A DNA stretch of 35,389 bases, taken from assembly GCA_964440655.1 (NCBI GenBank), contig CAYTTA010000020.1, forward strand, positions 1 to 35,389. Reading direction: 5' to 3'. Each line of letters begins with the position of its first letter. Positions within the stretch are counted from its first letter, which is position 1. Shown piece by piece: positions 6,698 through 14,393 of this stretch. The notes below the pieces were generated by a model that was given only the letters and a program-made list of their open reading frames with translations, searched no databases and was not told the origin of the DNA. Position numbers and translations under genes: made by a program. The stretch comes from CAYTTA01 sp964440655 (lineage in GTDB: Bacteria > Bacteroidota > Rhodothermia > Balneolales > Balneolaceae).

Positions 6698-7771
6698 CTA
6701 ATCCGGAAGAGGCAGGGAGAGTGTGAAGCTGAATGTGGTCCCCTGGTTCGGAACGCTCTCCAGGAAGAGCTTCTCCCCGTGTGACTCCAATATATGTTTG
6801 ACGATCGATAAACCAAGGCCCGTACCCCCTTTTTCCCTTGATCGTGATTTATCCACCCGGTAGAAGCGCTCGGTGATGCGGGGAAGATGTTCCGGGTCGA
6901 TGCCGATGCCGCTGTCTTTTACATAGAGCAGGATCTTGTGCGGTTCTCTCTGATACTCTTTTACACCGATCTCGATGTATCCGCCCGGCCGGTTGTATTT
7001 CATGGCGTTTTCAATCAGGTTGACCAGAACCTGTTTGATCTGATTGCGGTCGGCCAGCACGGTGAGATGATGATCCAGATCACGGAGGCGGATTTTCACT
7101 CCCTCTTTCTGTGCCTTCAGCTGCAAACCCTCCACCACATCATGGATCACGTAGTGAAGATTGATCTTCTGAATGTCCGATTTGAGCTCGCCCGTCTCGA
7201 GCCGTGAGATCTCCATCAGATCCTTTGTAAGGTAGTTGAGCCGGTTGACGTTCCGCATCGCCTTCCCCAGAAATTTCCGATTCACCGACGGGTCTTCAAG
7301 CGCCCCGTCCATGAGGGTTTCAAGGAATCCCTGGATGGCAAAGATGGGTGTTTTCAGCTCATGAGAGATGTCTCCGATGAACTCCTTCCGGTAGTTCTCA
7401 ATCTTGTTCAGGCGCTGGATCTCCCGCTCCATCGTCTTGCTGGCTCGCATGGAGTGGGTGATGAGGTAGTCGAGCTCGTCCCGGTGACCCGCCCCTTCCA
7501 GATCGTATTCTTCAAACCGTTTCCGGGCGATGTTCCGTGAGATGCGGATGGCAGTGTCGATTCTTCTCTTCTGCATGATCCAGACGGTGACATAGATCGT
7601 GGTCACGCCGGCCAGTCCGGAGAGGGCGGCCAGAGCGGCGGACTGGCCAAAGGTAAGCCCGAACAGAGGTCTCGCCGCCAGAAACAGAATGAGGGCAAGG
7701 AGGCAGCCTGAGACCAGAGCGATGCGGATCCCCAGATAGAAAGGAAAAAATTTTGTCGGTTTCTGACTCAT
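6698..7771 (-). CDS. phoR: PhoR-type sensor histidine kinase
   Basis: 357 residues with two N-terminal membrane helices (about 12-34 and 42-66) and a very short loop between them, so no periplasmic sensor domain. A HAMP-like linker with charged helix follows. The H box GDISHELKTPI puts the phosphorylated His at residue 137. The N box is NLIENAMKY, G1 is DSGIGI and G2 is GGTGLGLSIVKHI. It would autophosphorylate and pass phosphate to PhoB when phosphate is scarce, with input from the Pst transporter. It lies downstream of the phoB remnant on the same strand (103-bp gap). The kinase is intact although its partner regulator appears truncated. Confidence 0.9.
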   Translation of the reverse strand: MSQKPTKFFPFYLGIRIALVSGCLLALILFLAARPLFGLTFGQSAALAALSGLAGVTTIYVTVWIMQKRRIDTAIRISRNIARKRFEEYDLEGAGHRDELDYLITHSMRASKTMEREIQRLNKIENYRKEFIGDISHELKTPIFAIQGFLETLMDGALEDPSVNRKFLGKAMRNVNRLNYLTKDLMEISRLETGELKSDIQKINLHYVIHDVVEGLQLKAQKEGVKIRLRDLDHHLTVLADRNQIKQVLVNLIENAMKYNRPGGYIEIGVKEYQREPHKILLYVKDSGIGIDPEHLPRITERFYRVDKSRSREKGGTGLGLSIVKHILESHGEKLFLESVPNQGTTFSFTLSLPLPD

Positions 7772-7874
7772 TTGGCTAAACGTGGAGACCTGAACCCTGG
7801 CCGATCGGATCGGGCTGGCCTGTGGCTTATCTGATGTTATGTACCGCGCCCGTTAGAGTCCGCCTCTCCGTTGA

Positions 7875-8183
7875 TTACTCCTTGAAACGGTAGCCGACAC
7901 CCTTGACGGTCTCGATATAGTGATCTCCAAGCTTCTCTCTGATCTTGCGAACATGCACATCCACCGTCCGGTCCACTACATAGATGTTGTCACCCCAGAT
8001 CTCATTGAGCAGTTTTTCGCGTGTCTGCACTCTGCCGTTGTGGGATGCCAGATACCAGAGAAGTTCGAACTCCTTGCGGGGCAGCTGAAACTCCTCTTCC
8101 CCGCGACGGACCAGGTAGCGGTCGCGGTCCACCTCCAGGTCGTGCACCCTGATCACTTTCTCCTCCTCTTCCGGACTTTCCAC
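7875..8183 (-). pseudogene. phoB: phoB remnant: DNA-binding domain only, receiver domain missing
   Basis: The minus strand encodes a clean OmpR/PhoB winged helix: IRVHDLEVDRDRYLVRRG, LPRKEFELLWYLASHNGRV, VVDRTVDVHVRKIREKLGD, TVKGVGYRFKE. Just upstream of ESPEEEEKVIRV the homology stops near 8175-8190, and the sequence becomes the antisense of pstS. The whole receiver domain (about 120 residues, with the phosphorylated Asp) and the start codon are absent. The frame stays open to 8699, but those residues are reverse-strand pstS and match no receiver. The coding part is intact, so the loss looks recent, or it is an assembly join. The downstream end is marked by the TGA at 7875-7877 region and the phoR gene beyond it. 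Confidence 0.85.
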
Positions 8184-8849
8184 AACTCTTCCCGTGAGAT
8201 GAGCGAATCGGAACTTGGCCAGGCCCGCGCAAGCGGTGTGGAGCCTGTGGCGATTCCGTTTGCGGTGGATGGTCTTGCCATCATCGTGCATGAAGAGAAC
8301 CCGGTCCGTGAACTGACTCTGGAACAGCTGGGCGGCATCTTTGCCGGCCGGATCACCAACTGGAATGAACTGGGAGGGCCGGACCGGGAGATCACACTCT
8401 ACGGACGGCAGAGCAATTCGGGAACCTATGTCTTTTTCCGGGATCGCGTGGTACAGGGTGAGTATTCCAGGAGGATGATGAACATGAACGGTACGGCGCA
8501 GATCGTCGAGGCGGTGCGGAACGACCGGTCCGGAGCAGGCTATGTGGGGATCGGTTACATTGTCGATCCGCAGGGAGAGCCGATTTCCGGCATCGGTGTG
8601 GTGAACATCGCATCTGCAGAGGAGGAGCCCGCCGTTTCGCCCCTGCAGCGGGAGAATGTCGAGCAGGGAGTCTATCCGATCAGCCGGCCGCTTTATCAAT
8701 ATGTGAATGGGCTTGAGGATGAGCGGCTCATCGATTTTATCCGCTTTGAGCTGGGGTGTCGCGGCCAGCAGATTGTGGCAGGATCGGGCTACTACCCGCT
8801 AGGAGGGGAGCTGGTGGAGGAGAACCGACAACGGGGGATCCTGCCGTGA
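8184..8849 (+). pseudogene. pstS: pstS remnant: phosphate-binding protein lacking its N-terminal part
   Basis: About 221 residues of PstS, from SSREMSESELGQARASGVEP onward. Recognisable parts are PFAVDGLAIIVHEENPV, LTLEQLGGIFAGRITNWNEL, the phosphate-loop type RQSNSGTYVFF, and a C-terminal YPISRPLYQYVNG. The signal peptide or lipobox and roughly the first 80-110 residues are missing. Reading left, the frame continues open to 7920, but those residues are antisense phoB. Full-length PstS would bind phosphate outside the membrane and deliver it to PstCA. The 3' end is normal: its TGA overlaps the pstC GTG start by 4 bp (GTGA). Confidence 0.85.
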
Positions 8850-9829
8850 AATCCACCCTGAAATCCACTCTGAATGCGGATGTGCAGGGTGCGGAAAAAC
8901 TCTCCGCACCCTCCGGTGCCGAACCTCTCTTTTTCAAATCCCCCCTTACACGGACCCGCCGGATCCGTGAACAGCTGGTAAAAGGGTGGTTTCTGGCTGC
9001 GGGCCTCTCGGCCATTTTCATACTGCTCTACATTTTCGGCCTGCTTCTCTGGAACGGTCTTCAAACCTTCAGGGAAGTGCCTCTCGCCTCCTTCTTCCTG
9101 AGCAGCGACTGGAATCCCTCCGCCTACGGTGAACCGGCTTACGGCATACTCTCGCTGGTCACAGGGACCCTGATGGTCTCTGCCGGCGCAATGATCATTG
9201 CGGTTCCCCTTGGAATCGTCACGGCCGCTTTCATTGCAGAGATCGCCTCTCCGGGACTCCGTGAGATCCTCAAGCCGGCCATCGAGCTGTTGGCGGGGAT
9301 CCCTTCCGTGGTGATCGGATTTTTCGGGATTGTCTGGATGGGACCGGCCATCGCCCGGATCTTTGGCCTCGACTCCGGTTTGAACGCACTGAACGGTTCC
9401 ATCCTGCTCGCTTTCATGGCACTGCCCACCATCATCAGTGTGTCGGAGGATGCGATCCGTTCGGTTCCCGACGAATACCGGCAGGCCTCCCTGGCACTGG
9501 GGGTGACCCGATGGGAGACGCTTGTCCGTGTGGTGCTGCCCGCTGCATTATCGGGAATCATTGCATCGGTCATGCTGGGCTTCGGTCGGGCGATCGGCGA
9601 GACGATGACGGTTCTGATGGTGACGGGAAATGCCCTGGAGATGCCGTCCGGTTTCTTCGATTCCGTGAGGACCATGACGGCCAATCTGGCGATCGAGCTG
9701 GGCGAGGTGCCCTTCGGGTCACTTCACTTCTACAGTCTCTACTCGGTAGGTCTGGTGCTTTTTCTGATGACGCTGCTGGTAAACATGATCGCGGACCGGA
9801 TCGCACGAAGGTACACGGTTCATAATTAA
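8846..9829 (+). CDS. pstC: Phosphate ABC transporter permease PstC
   Basis: 327 residues, one of the two membrane subunits of the Pst phosphate importer. After a polar N-terminal tail of about 50 residues come six membrane helices. The EAA-type loop ALGVTRWETLVRVVLPAALSGI contacts PstB. GRAIGETMTVLMVTGN and GIPSVVIGFFGIVW are PstC hallmarks. The GTG at 8846 is chosen because it overlaps the pstS stop by 4 bp; an in-frame ATG at 8756 lies inside pstS. pstA begins 12 bp after the stop, so pstC, pstA and pstB form one operon. The promoter that normally precedes pstS is missing in this sequence. Confidence 0.93.
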   Translation: MKSTLKSTLNADVQGAEKLSAPSGAEPLFFKSPLTRTRRIREQLVKGWFLAAGLSAIFILLYIFGLLLWNGLQTFREVPLASFFLSSDWNPSAYGEPAYGILSLVTGTLMVSAGAMIIAVPLGIVTAAFIAEIASPGLREILKPAIELLAGIPSVVIGFFGIVWMGPAIARIFGLDSGLNALNGSILLAFMALPTIISVSEDAIRSVPDEYRQASLALGVTRWETLVRVVLPAALSGIIASVMLGFGRAIGETMTVLMVTGNALEMPSGFFDSVRTMTANLAIELGEVPFGSLHFYSLYSVGLVLFLMTLLVNMIADRIARRYTVHN

Positions 9830-9841
9830 TGGGGGAGTAGC

Positions 9842-10741
9842 GTGAACAAAGAGAAGGAAACAATGGAAATGATCGGAGGCGGCGTAAACCGGATCCGTAA
9901 AGTCCGCCAGAAAGCCGGAGTTCTTCTGCTTTCGGGAGGAACCGTGCTGGTAGGGCTCTTTATCCTGACCCTGATAGGGACCATTCTTGTAAACGGGATG
10001 CCCGCCATGAGCTGGTCGTTTCTGACCGACACACCCAGGGCGGGAATGACGGAAGGCGGAATCATGCCGGCAATCGTCGGGACCTTTCTGGTCACCCTGG
10101 TCACCATGCTCTTCTGCATTCCGGTGGGAGTCTCTGCGGCTGTCTATCTGAATGAATATGCAAAGGCGGGGCGTCTGACCCGCTGGATCCGCGTCTCGAT
10201 CCGGAATCTGGCCGGAGTGCCATCGATCGTCTACGGGCTTTTCGGGGTTGCTCTTTTTGTCCATATGATGTCTCTGGGCCGGTCTGTTCTCTCGGCCGGA
10301 CTGACACTGGGTGTGCTGACGCTCCCCTGGATCATCACGACGTCGGAAGAGGCGCTGTCGGCTGTTCCCGATGCCTGGCGGCAGGGGGCTCTCGCTCTGG
10401 GATCGACTCGCTGGGAGATGATCCGCAGGGTGGTTCTTCCGTATGCGGTGCCCGGCATGCTGACTGGTGTGATTCTCGGGATCTCGAGGGCGGCAGGAGA
10501 AACCGCTCCGATTCTCTTTACCGGCGCGGCTTTCTTTATTCCGGAGCTCCCCTCCACCCTGCTGGACTCGTTCATGGCGCTCCCCTACCACCTTTACATC
10601 CTGGCAACACAGCATCATGCCATCGAGACGGTCCGGCCCCTCGCGTACGGGACGGCGCTGGTACTGCTCATGCTGGTATTCATCCTGAACGCAAGTGCGA
10701 TTGCCCTGCGCTATAGACTCCGGAAGAAACAGTACACGTAA
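9842..10741 (+). CDS. pstA: Phosphate ABC transporter permease PstA
   Basis: 299 residues, six membrane helices, the partner of PstC in the inner membrane. Family hallmarks are RNLAGVPSIVYGLFGVALFV, the EAA loop ALGSTRWEMIRRVVLPYAVP, and GISRAAGETAPILFTGAAFF. The start is GTG at 9842, with GGGGGAG just upstream as a strong ribosome site. pstB follows after a gap of about 117 bp to its likely start, longer than usual inside this operon. Confidence 0.93.
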   Translation: MNKEKETMEMIGGGVNRIRKVRQKAGVLLLSGGTVLVGLFILTLIGTILVNGMPAMSWSFLTDTPRAGMTEGGIMPAIVGTFLVTLVTMLFCIPVGVSAAVYLNEYAKAGRLTRWIRVSIRNLAGVPSIVYGLFGVALFVHMMSLGRSVLSAGLTLGVLTLPWIITTSEEALSAVPDAWRQGALALGSTRWEMIRRVVLPYAVPGMLTGVILGISRAAGETAPILFTGAAFFIPELPSTLLDSFMALPYHLYILATQHHAIETVRPLAYGTALVLLMLVFILNASAIALRYRLRKKQYT

Positions 10742-10858
10742 TCTGAACAGGCGACCCGGGACCCTGAATCCGCAATGCGAAAACGATCAGGCTTTGTCAC
10801 AACGTGTTCTCCCGCCTTGCCGCCTCACCCATATCATCAAACTCTGAAGAACAGAATC

Positions 10859-11908
10859 ATGAAACCACTTTCATCCGATCAGATCAGAGAGCAGCTCCTT
10901 CAGGAGCTGGCGGCCGGACCGGCCTCCGAAGCCATCTGTCCCCGAACCAACGGGTCAACCCGCAATTCGGGTTCTGGAAGTGATGGTCCTGCCGGAGGAA
11001 CGGCAAGCACAGCAAATGGTGCCCCCAACGATTTGACAGGGGCACCAGTCGGTGCGGCCGGTGTGGAGATGGCCGTCCCACGTGCTCCGGAGGTGAAAGC
11101 ACCATCCGTCCAACCGAACAGCATGAATGGGCCGGCATCTCTATTGACAGAGGTTGACAACAAGGTCCGTATCCGCAACCTCAACCATTGGTATGACACC
11201 AAACAGGTTCTCAAAAACATCAGCCTTGACTTTCCCGCCAACCGGATAACCTCTCTGATCGGTCCGTCCGGCTGCGGCAAGACCACACTGCTCCGCTCCA
11301 TGAACCGGCTGAACGAGCTCATTCCCGGTGCCCGGACCGAAGGGGAGATCCTGGTTGACGGGGTGAACATCCATGACGAGCGGGTGGATGTGGTGGGCGT
11401 GAGAAAAAAGGTCGGCATGGTCTTCCAGAAACCGAACCCTTTTCCCAAATCGATCTATGAAAACATCGCATTCGGACTGAGAATCAATGGGATGAAGTCG
11501 GGTCGTGAGATGGATCGGGTGGTGGAGGAGAGCCTGGAGCAGGCAGGCCTCTGGGAGGAGGTGAAGGATCGTCTGGGTGATTCGGCGCTTCGCCTCTCTG
11601 GCGGACAGCAGCAGCGTCTCTGTATTGCACGGGCCATCGCGGTGAAACCCGATGTTTTGCTTATGGATGAGCCCTGTTCGGCGCTTGATCCGATCTCCAC
11701 CCGTACGGTGGAAAATCTGATCCGTCGGTTGAAGGAGAGCTACACCATCATCATGGTGACGCACAACATGCAGCAGGCGCAACGGATCTCCGACCGGGTG
11801 GTGTTTCTCTTCATGGGTGAGCTGATCGAGGAGGGGAGCGCCGCGGAGATTTTTCAGACACCCGAGAAGGAGTTGACCCTTAATTATGTGAACGGGGTGT
11901 TTGGGTAA
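10859..11908 (+). CDS. pstB: Phosphate ABC transporter ATP-binding protein PstB with N-terminal extension
   Basis: 349 residues from the ATG at 10859; an in-frame ATG at 10775 would add 28 more. The ATPase core starts near residue 100 (VRIRNLNHWYDTKQVLKNIS) and has Walker A GPSGCGKT, the PstB-specific loop KVGMVFQKPNPFPKSIYENI, signature LSGGQQQR, Walker B VLLMDEPCSALD and switch His in MVTHNM. Typical PstB is 250-270 residues. The first 100 or so here are Gly/Ala/Pro/Ser/Thr-rich low-complexity sequence, probably disordered. No phoU follows. It drives phosphate import and normally relays transporter state to PhoR through PhoU. Confidence 0.92.
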   Translation: MKPLSSDQIREQLLQELAAGPASEAICPRTNGSTRNSGSGSDGPAGGTASTANGAPNDLTGAPVGAAGVEMAVPRAPEVKAPSVQPNSMNGPASLLTEVDNKVRIRNLNHWYDTKQVLKNISLDFPANRITSLIGPSGCGKTTLLRSMNRLNELIPGARTEGEILVDGVNIHDERVDVVGVRKKVGMVFQKPNPFPKSIYENIAFGLRINGMKSGREMDRVVEESLEQAGLWEEVKDRLGDSALRLSGGQQQRLCIARAIAVKPDVLLMDEPCSALDPISTRTVENLIRRLKESYTIIMVTHNMQQAQRISDRVVFLFMGELIEEGSAAEIFQTPEKELTLNYVNGVFG

Positions 11909-11980
11909 GCGTGGATTCCGGAAAACGGGGATTCGGGATTTGGAAGCGGGTTGCTTGGGCGAACGTGGTGAGTACCCGGG

Positions 11981-12032
11981 TGAACCGGATGTTCGAGTGT
12001 GCCGTATGAACCGGATGTTCGGATGCGCCGGG
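11981..12032. repeat. 26-bp imperfect tandem repeat between pstB and porin
   Basis: Two copies begin TGAACCGGATGTTCG (11981 and 12007) and end in a GCCG-containing tail, with a few mismatches. Short flanking echoes (CGGGTTGC(T/C)TGGG) lie on each side. The region between pstB and the porin is otherwise non-coding. No Pho-box-like direct repeat is obvious. Confidence 0.55.
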
Positions 12033-12144
12033 TTGCCTGGGTGCAAGGGCAGATTCACGATTGATCATTCAGATTCTGGACGGGAATGGTTAACTTGTTT
12101 GAGTTTAATCGCTTCGGGAAACCCCATCACAACCCTTCCATCTC

Positions 12145-13293
12145 ATGGATCTTCCTCTCGTTTCGTCAGCACGCCACGGCAAGCTGCCTGCCCTCACTCT
12201 CTTAATTCTTGCCCTCTGCATCCTCATCAACCCTGAAAAAATCCGCGCCCAGTCGTCGGAGTCCGCTCAAGGCGTGGATTGGTCCGGTCAGCTCTGGGGC
12301 TACTTTTTCGGGGATTACTACTACAAATATTCAGGGGATGCGGGATGGGGTTTGTCCGAGTTTGCAGGCACTCCGGAAGGATCCTACAATGCGAGGCTAC
12401 GGAGAATCTATCTCGGGTATGATTTCAATTTTTCACAGGCCTGGTTCGGACGGGTGCTTCTCGAGGGGAACAGCAGCGATCTTCTCGACCCGGACAGCTA
12501 TGATCTGTTTCTGAAGCATCTCTACGTGGGGAGGCAGGTCGAAATCGACGGCCTGAGGAGTGCCAAGGTCACGGTGGGGCTTCAGACCACTCCCTATTTC
12601 GTTGTTCCGGAAGAGATCTGGGGGTTGAGGGCTGTGGAGAAGACAGTTCTGGACAGCCGGAAGTTCGGCACCCCCATGGACCAGGGGATCTCCTTCTCCG
12701 GAGAGTTCGATGCGCCCGGTCAGGGCGGTTTTAATCTGATGGTGGCGCGTGGGGCGGCACGTTACTGGGAGACCGACAGCTACGTAGAGACCTATGGTTC
12801 CATTCACCGGGAAGTTCTTCCCGACCTTACGCTGGAGCTTTTCGGGCAGTACAAGCTCATGAAGGAGGACCGGCGCCGTTTTGCGGTACGGGCGTTTGCC
12901 GCATGGCATCCCGGATCATTTGTCCTGGGGGCTTCCGCTTCCCGTGCCTGGTGGTCCAACGAGGCGGTGCTGGCCGGAGCGACGGAGGATCTGACGCCAC
13001 TCGCCTTCTCGGTTTTCACTTCGTTCGATCCGGTTCCGGGTTCTGATTTTCTCCGCCTCTTCCTCCGGTATGATCATTTTGATCCTCACAGTGATTATCG
13101 GGATGAGCGGAGCTATACAAGGCCCGGGCTCGGTTACACGGAATCACTTTTCATTGCCGGAGCCAGGCTTCAGGTGATGTCCAATCTGGATCTGATGCCG
13201 AACGTCTATGTGAACCGGTATCATGAGAGGGAGGGGGTCACCGCACGAGCGAGTGATGTGGTGCCGCGTATGACGGTTTATCTGCGATTCTGA
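12145..13293 (+). CDS. Outer-membrane porin, phosphate-locus associated
   Basis: 382 residues. A signal sequence (hydrophobic run LPALTLLILALCILI, cleavage near IRAQ) is followed by a beta-barrel pattern of alternating hydrophobic strands and turns (GYFFGDYYYKYSG, RLRRIYLGYDFNF, WFGRVLLEGN). It ends MTVYLRF, with the terminal Phe expected for barrel assembly. Position after pstB suggests a porin for phosphate or phosphonate entry, like OprP in role, but the specificity is inference. Similar porins occur in pst loci of Bacteroidota relatives. Other ATG starts inside the signal region cannot be excluded. Confidence 0.8.
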   Translation: MDLPLVSSARHGKLPALTLLILALCILINPEKIRAQSSESAQGVDWSGQLWGYFFGDYYYKYSGDAGWGLSEFAGTPEGSYNARLRRIYLGYDFNFSQAWFGRVLLEGNSSDLLDPDSYDLFLKHLYVGRQVEIDGLRSAKVTVGLQTTPYFVVPEEIWGLRAVEKTVLDSRKFGTPMDQGISFSGEFDAPGQGGFNLMVARGAARYWETDSYVETYGSIHREVLPDLTLELFGQYKLMKEDRRRFAVRAFAAWHPGSFVLGASASRAWWSNEAVLAGATEDLTPLAFSVFTSFDPVPGSDFLRLFLRYDHFDPHSDYRDERSYTRPGLGYTESLFIAGARLQVMSNLDLMPNVYVNRYHEREGVTARASDVVPRMTVYLRF

Positions 13294-13317
13294 TGATGAG
13301 GGCGCAGAGGGACCAAG

Positions 13318-13433
13318 AGGACCGGCGATGACATGTCGCGGTGACTATCGGCAGTTATTCTGTAATGCGCCTTAAGATTGGAATAAGAACAGAGGGACCG
13401 GCGATGATATGCCGCGGCGGCTGTCGGCGGTTA
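13318..13433. repeat. Two imperfect 40-bp direct repeats
   Basis: Copies at 13318-13357 and 13394-13433 share ACCGGCGATG and then differ at about 7 of 40 positions, spaced 76 bp. The first copy contains GACATGTC, a palindrome. The second copy ends exactly on the stop codon of the leftward HsdR-N-type gene (TTA on plus at 13431-13433). Confidence 0.7.
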
Positions 13434-14375
13434 CAAATTATTCCGAAAAAGCTCCAGAAGCACCCCGGGCAGTTCCTGCAGATTCCGCTCCTCCCCCTGC
13501 AAATCAAATGGAAGTCCGCCACGCAGATCCGGATGTTTTCTACCGGAAGCGCTGAGCAGGAGGGCATTCTCCTCCTTTCCCGCCGCCAGTTCATCAAGAC
13601 GGACAACGAGAACACCCTGATTCTTGCCGTCCCGGTTCAGAATGGCAACAAGAGCCGTTTCACCACTGCTTCCGGCGAGAAATGTCACGGCAAGACGGTG
13701 TGTGCGATCGGTATGGATCAGCCGGTAGTAGTGGTTCATCCAGAAGGAGTCCACCGGCTGTGTGATATCAAGATAACGGGACTCCAGCAAGGCATCACCC
13801 GACCAGAATTCATTCAGAAGACCCGCCAGACCGGGAAGGTTTTTTTCAGCATGTCGCCCGGCAAATCCTCTGGCCATCCAGTAGTCAGGCCCGCCGCCCG
13901 ATCCGGAACCGGCTCCATTACCCTTCACGGCGGCAGAAGCAGCCGGCCGGATTTTTCCGTCGCACTGCTCAAACCAGTAGTCGACCAGGCCGTTGGTAAT
14001 GCAGAGCCGAGGCGCCTGTACCGAACGGTTGTAGAGGGCGATCTGCAGGGCGGCTTTCTGGTTGAGCGGCACCGACTCGGCCTTGCACTCGATAAGAAGC
14101 TCGGGTTCAAATCGTGAGTTGTAGCAGATCAGGTCCGCCCGCAAGCGGCTTTTTCCATTCTCTTTCCTCTTTCCCGGTGCCGTATCGAGTACAGCTTCCG
14201 AACGAATCCTGCTGCCGGGATACACCCCTTCGAGAGTCAGGTGGTCCAGATAGCGGAGACGGACCCTCTCTTCCGGCCGGTTGGCCAGAGGTTTCTTCTC
14301 AAAACGGTTCCACAGTACTTTCCCTTTGGGAAGAAAGACAACCGGTGGAAAATGGCGGAGTGCTGCACTTCTCAT
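13431..14375 (-). CDS. HsdR N-terminal domain (HSDR_N_2) protein
   Basis: 314 residues. The first half is the restriction-enzyme-like fold found at the N-terminus of type I R subunits: RLRYLDHLTLEGVYPGSRIR, RADLICYNSRFEPELLIECK (a D...ExK nuclease-type pattern, with Asp in RADL and ECK), then LNQKAALQIALYNR and LCITNGLVDYW. Stand-alone versions are widespread in Bacteroidota without any M or S subunit, and their function is not settled. The second half is less conserved, with a Gly/Ser-rich linker (GNGAGSGSGGG). It starts 18 bp after the Gfo/Idh/MocA gene stop on the same strand, so they are probably co-transcribed. No methylase is nearby, so this is not evidence for a restriction system. Confidence 0.85.
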   Translation of the reverse strand: MRSAALRHFPPVVFLPKGKVLWNRFEKKPLANRPEERVRLRYLDHLTLEGVYPGSRIRSEAVLDTAPGKRKENGKSRLRADLICYNSRFEPELLIECKAESVPLNQKAALQIALYNRSVQAPRLCITNGLVDYWFEQCDGKIRPAASAAVKGNGAGSGSGGGPDYWMARGFAGRHAEKNLPGLAGLLNEFWSGDALLESRYLDITQPVDSFWMNHYYRLIHTDRTHRLAVTFLAGSSGETALVAILNRDGKNQGVLVVRLDELAAGKEENALLLSASGRKHPDLRGGLPFDLQGEERNLQELPGVLLELFRNNL

Positions 14376-14393
14376 AATCCGGTGCTCGATCAG

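Noticed and set aside
7920..8849. Full-length 309-residue PstS
   Set aside because: The N-terminal 88 residues are antisense phoB, not a PstS N-terminus or signal peptide.
14096..14120. tRNA T-loop-like sequence GGGTTCAAATC
   Set aside because: It lies in the HsdR-N-type coding sequence with no cloverleaf around it; no tRNA gene is found in the window.
13431..14375. Restriction-modification system
   Set aside because: Only the HsdR N-terminal-type fold is present, with no helicase, methylase or specificity subunit; stand-alone copies are common in this group.
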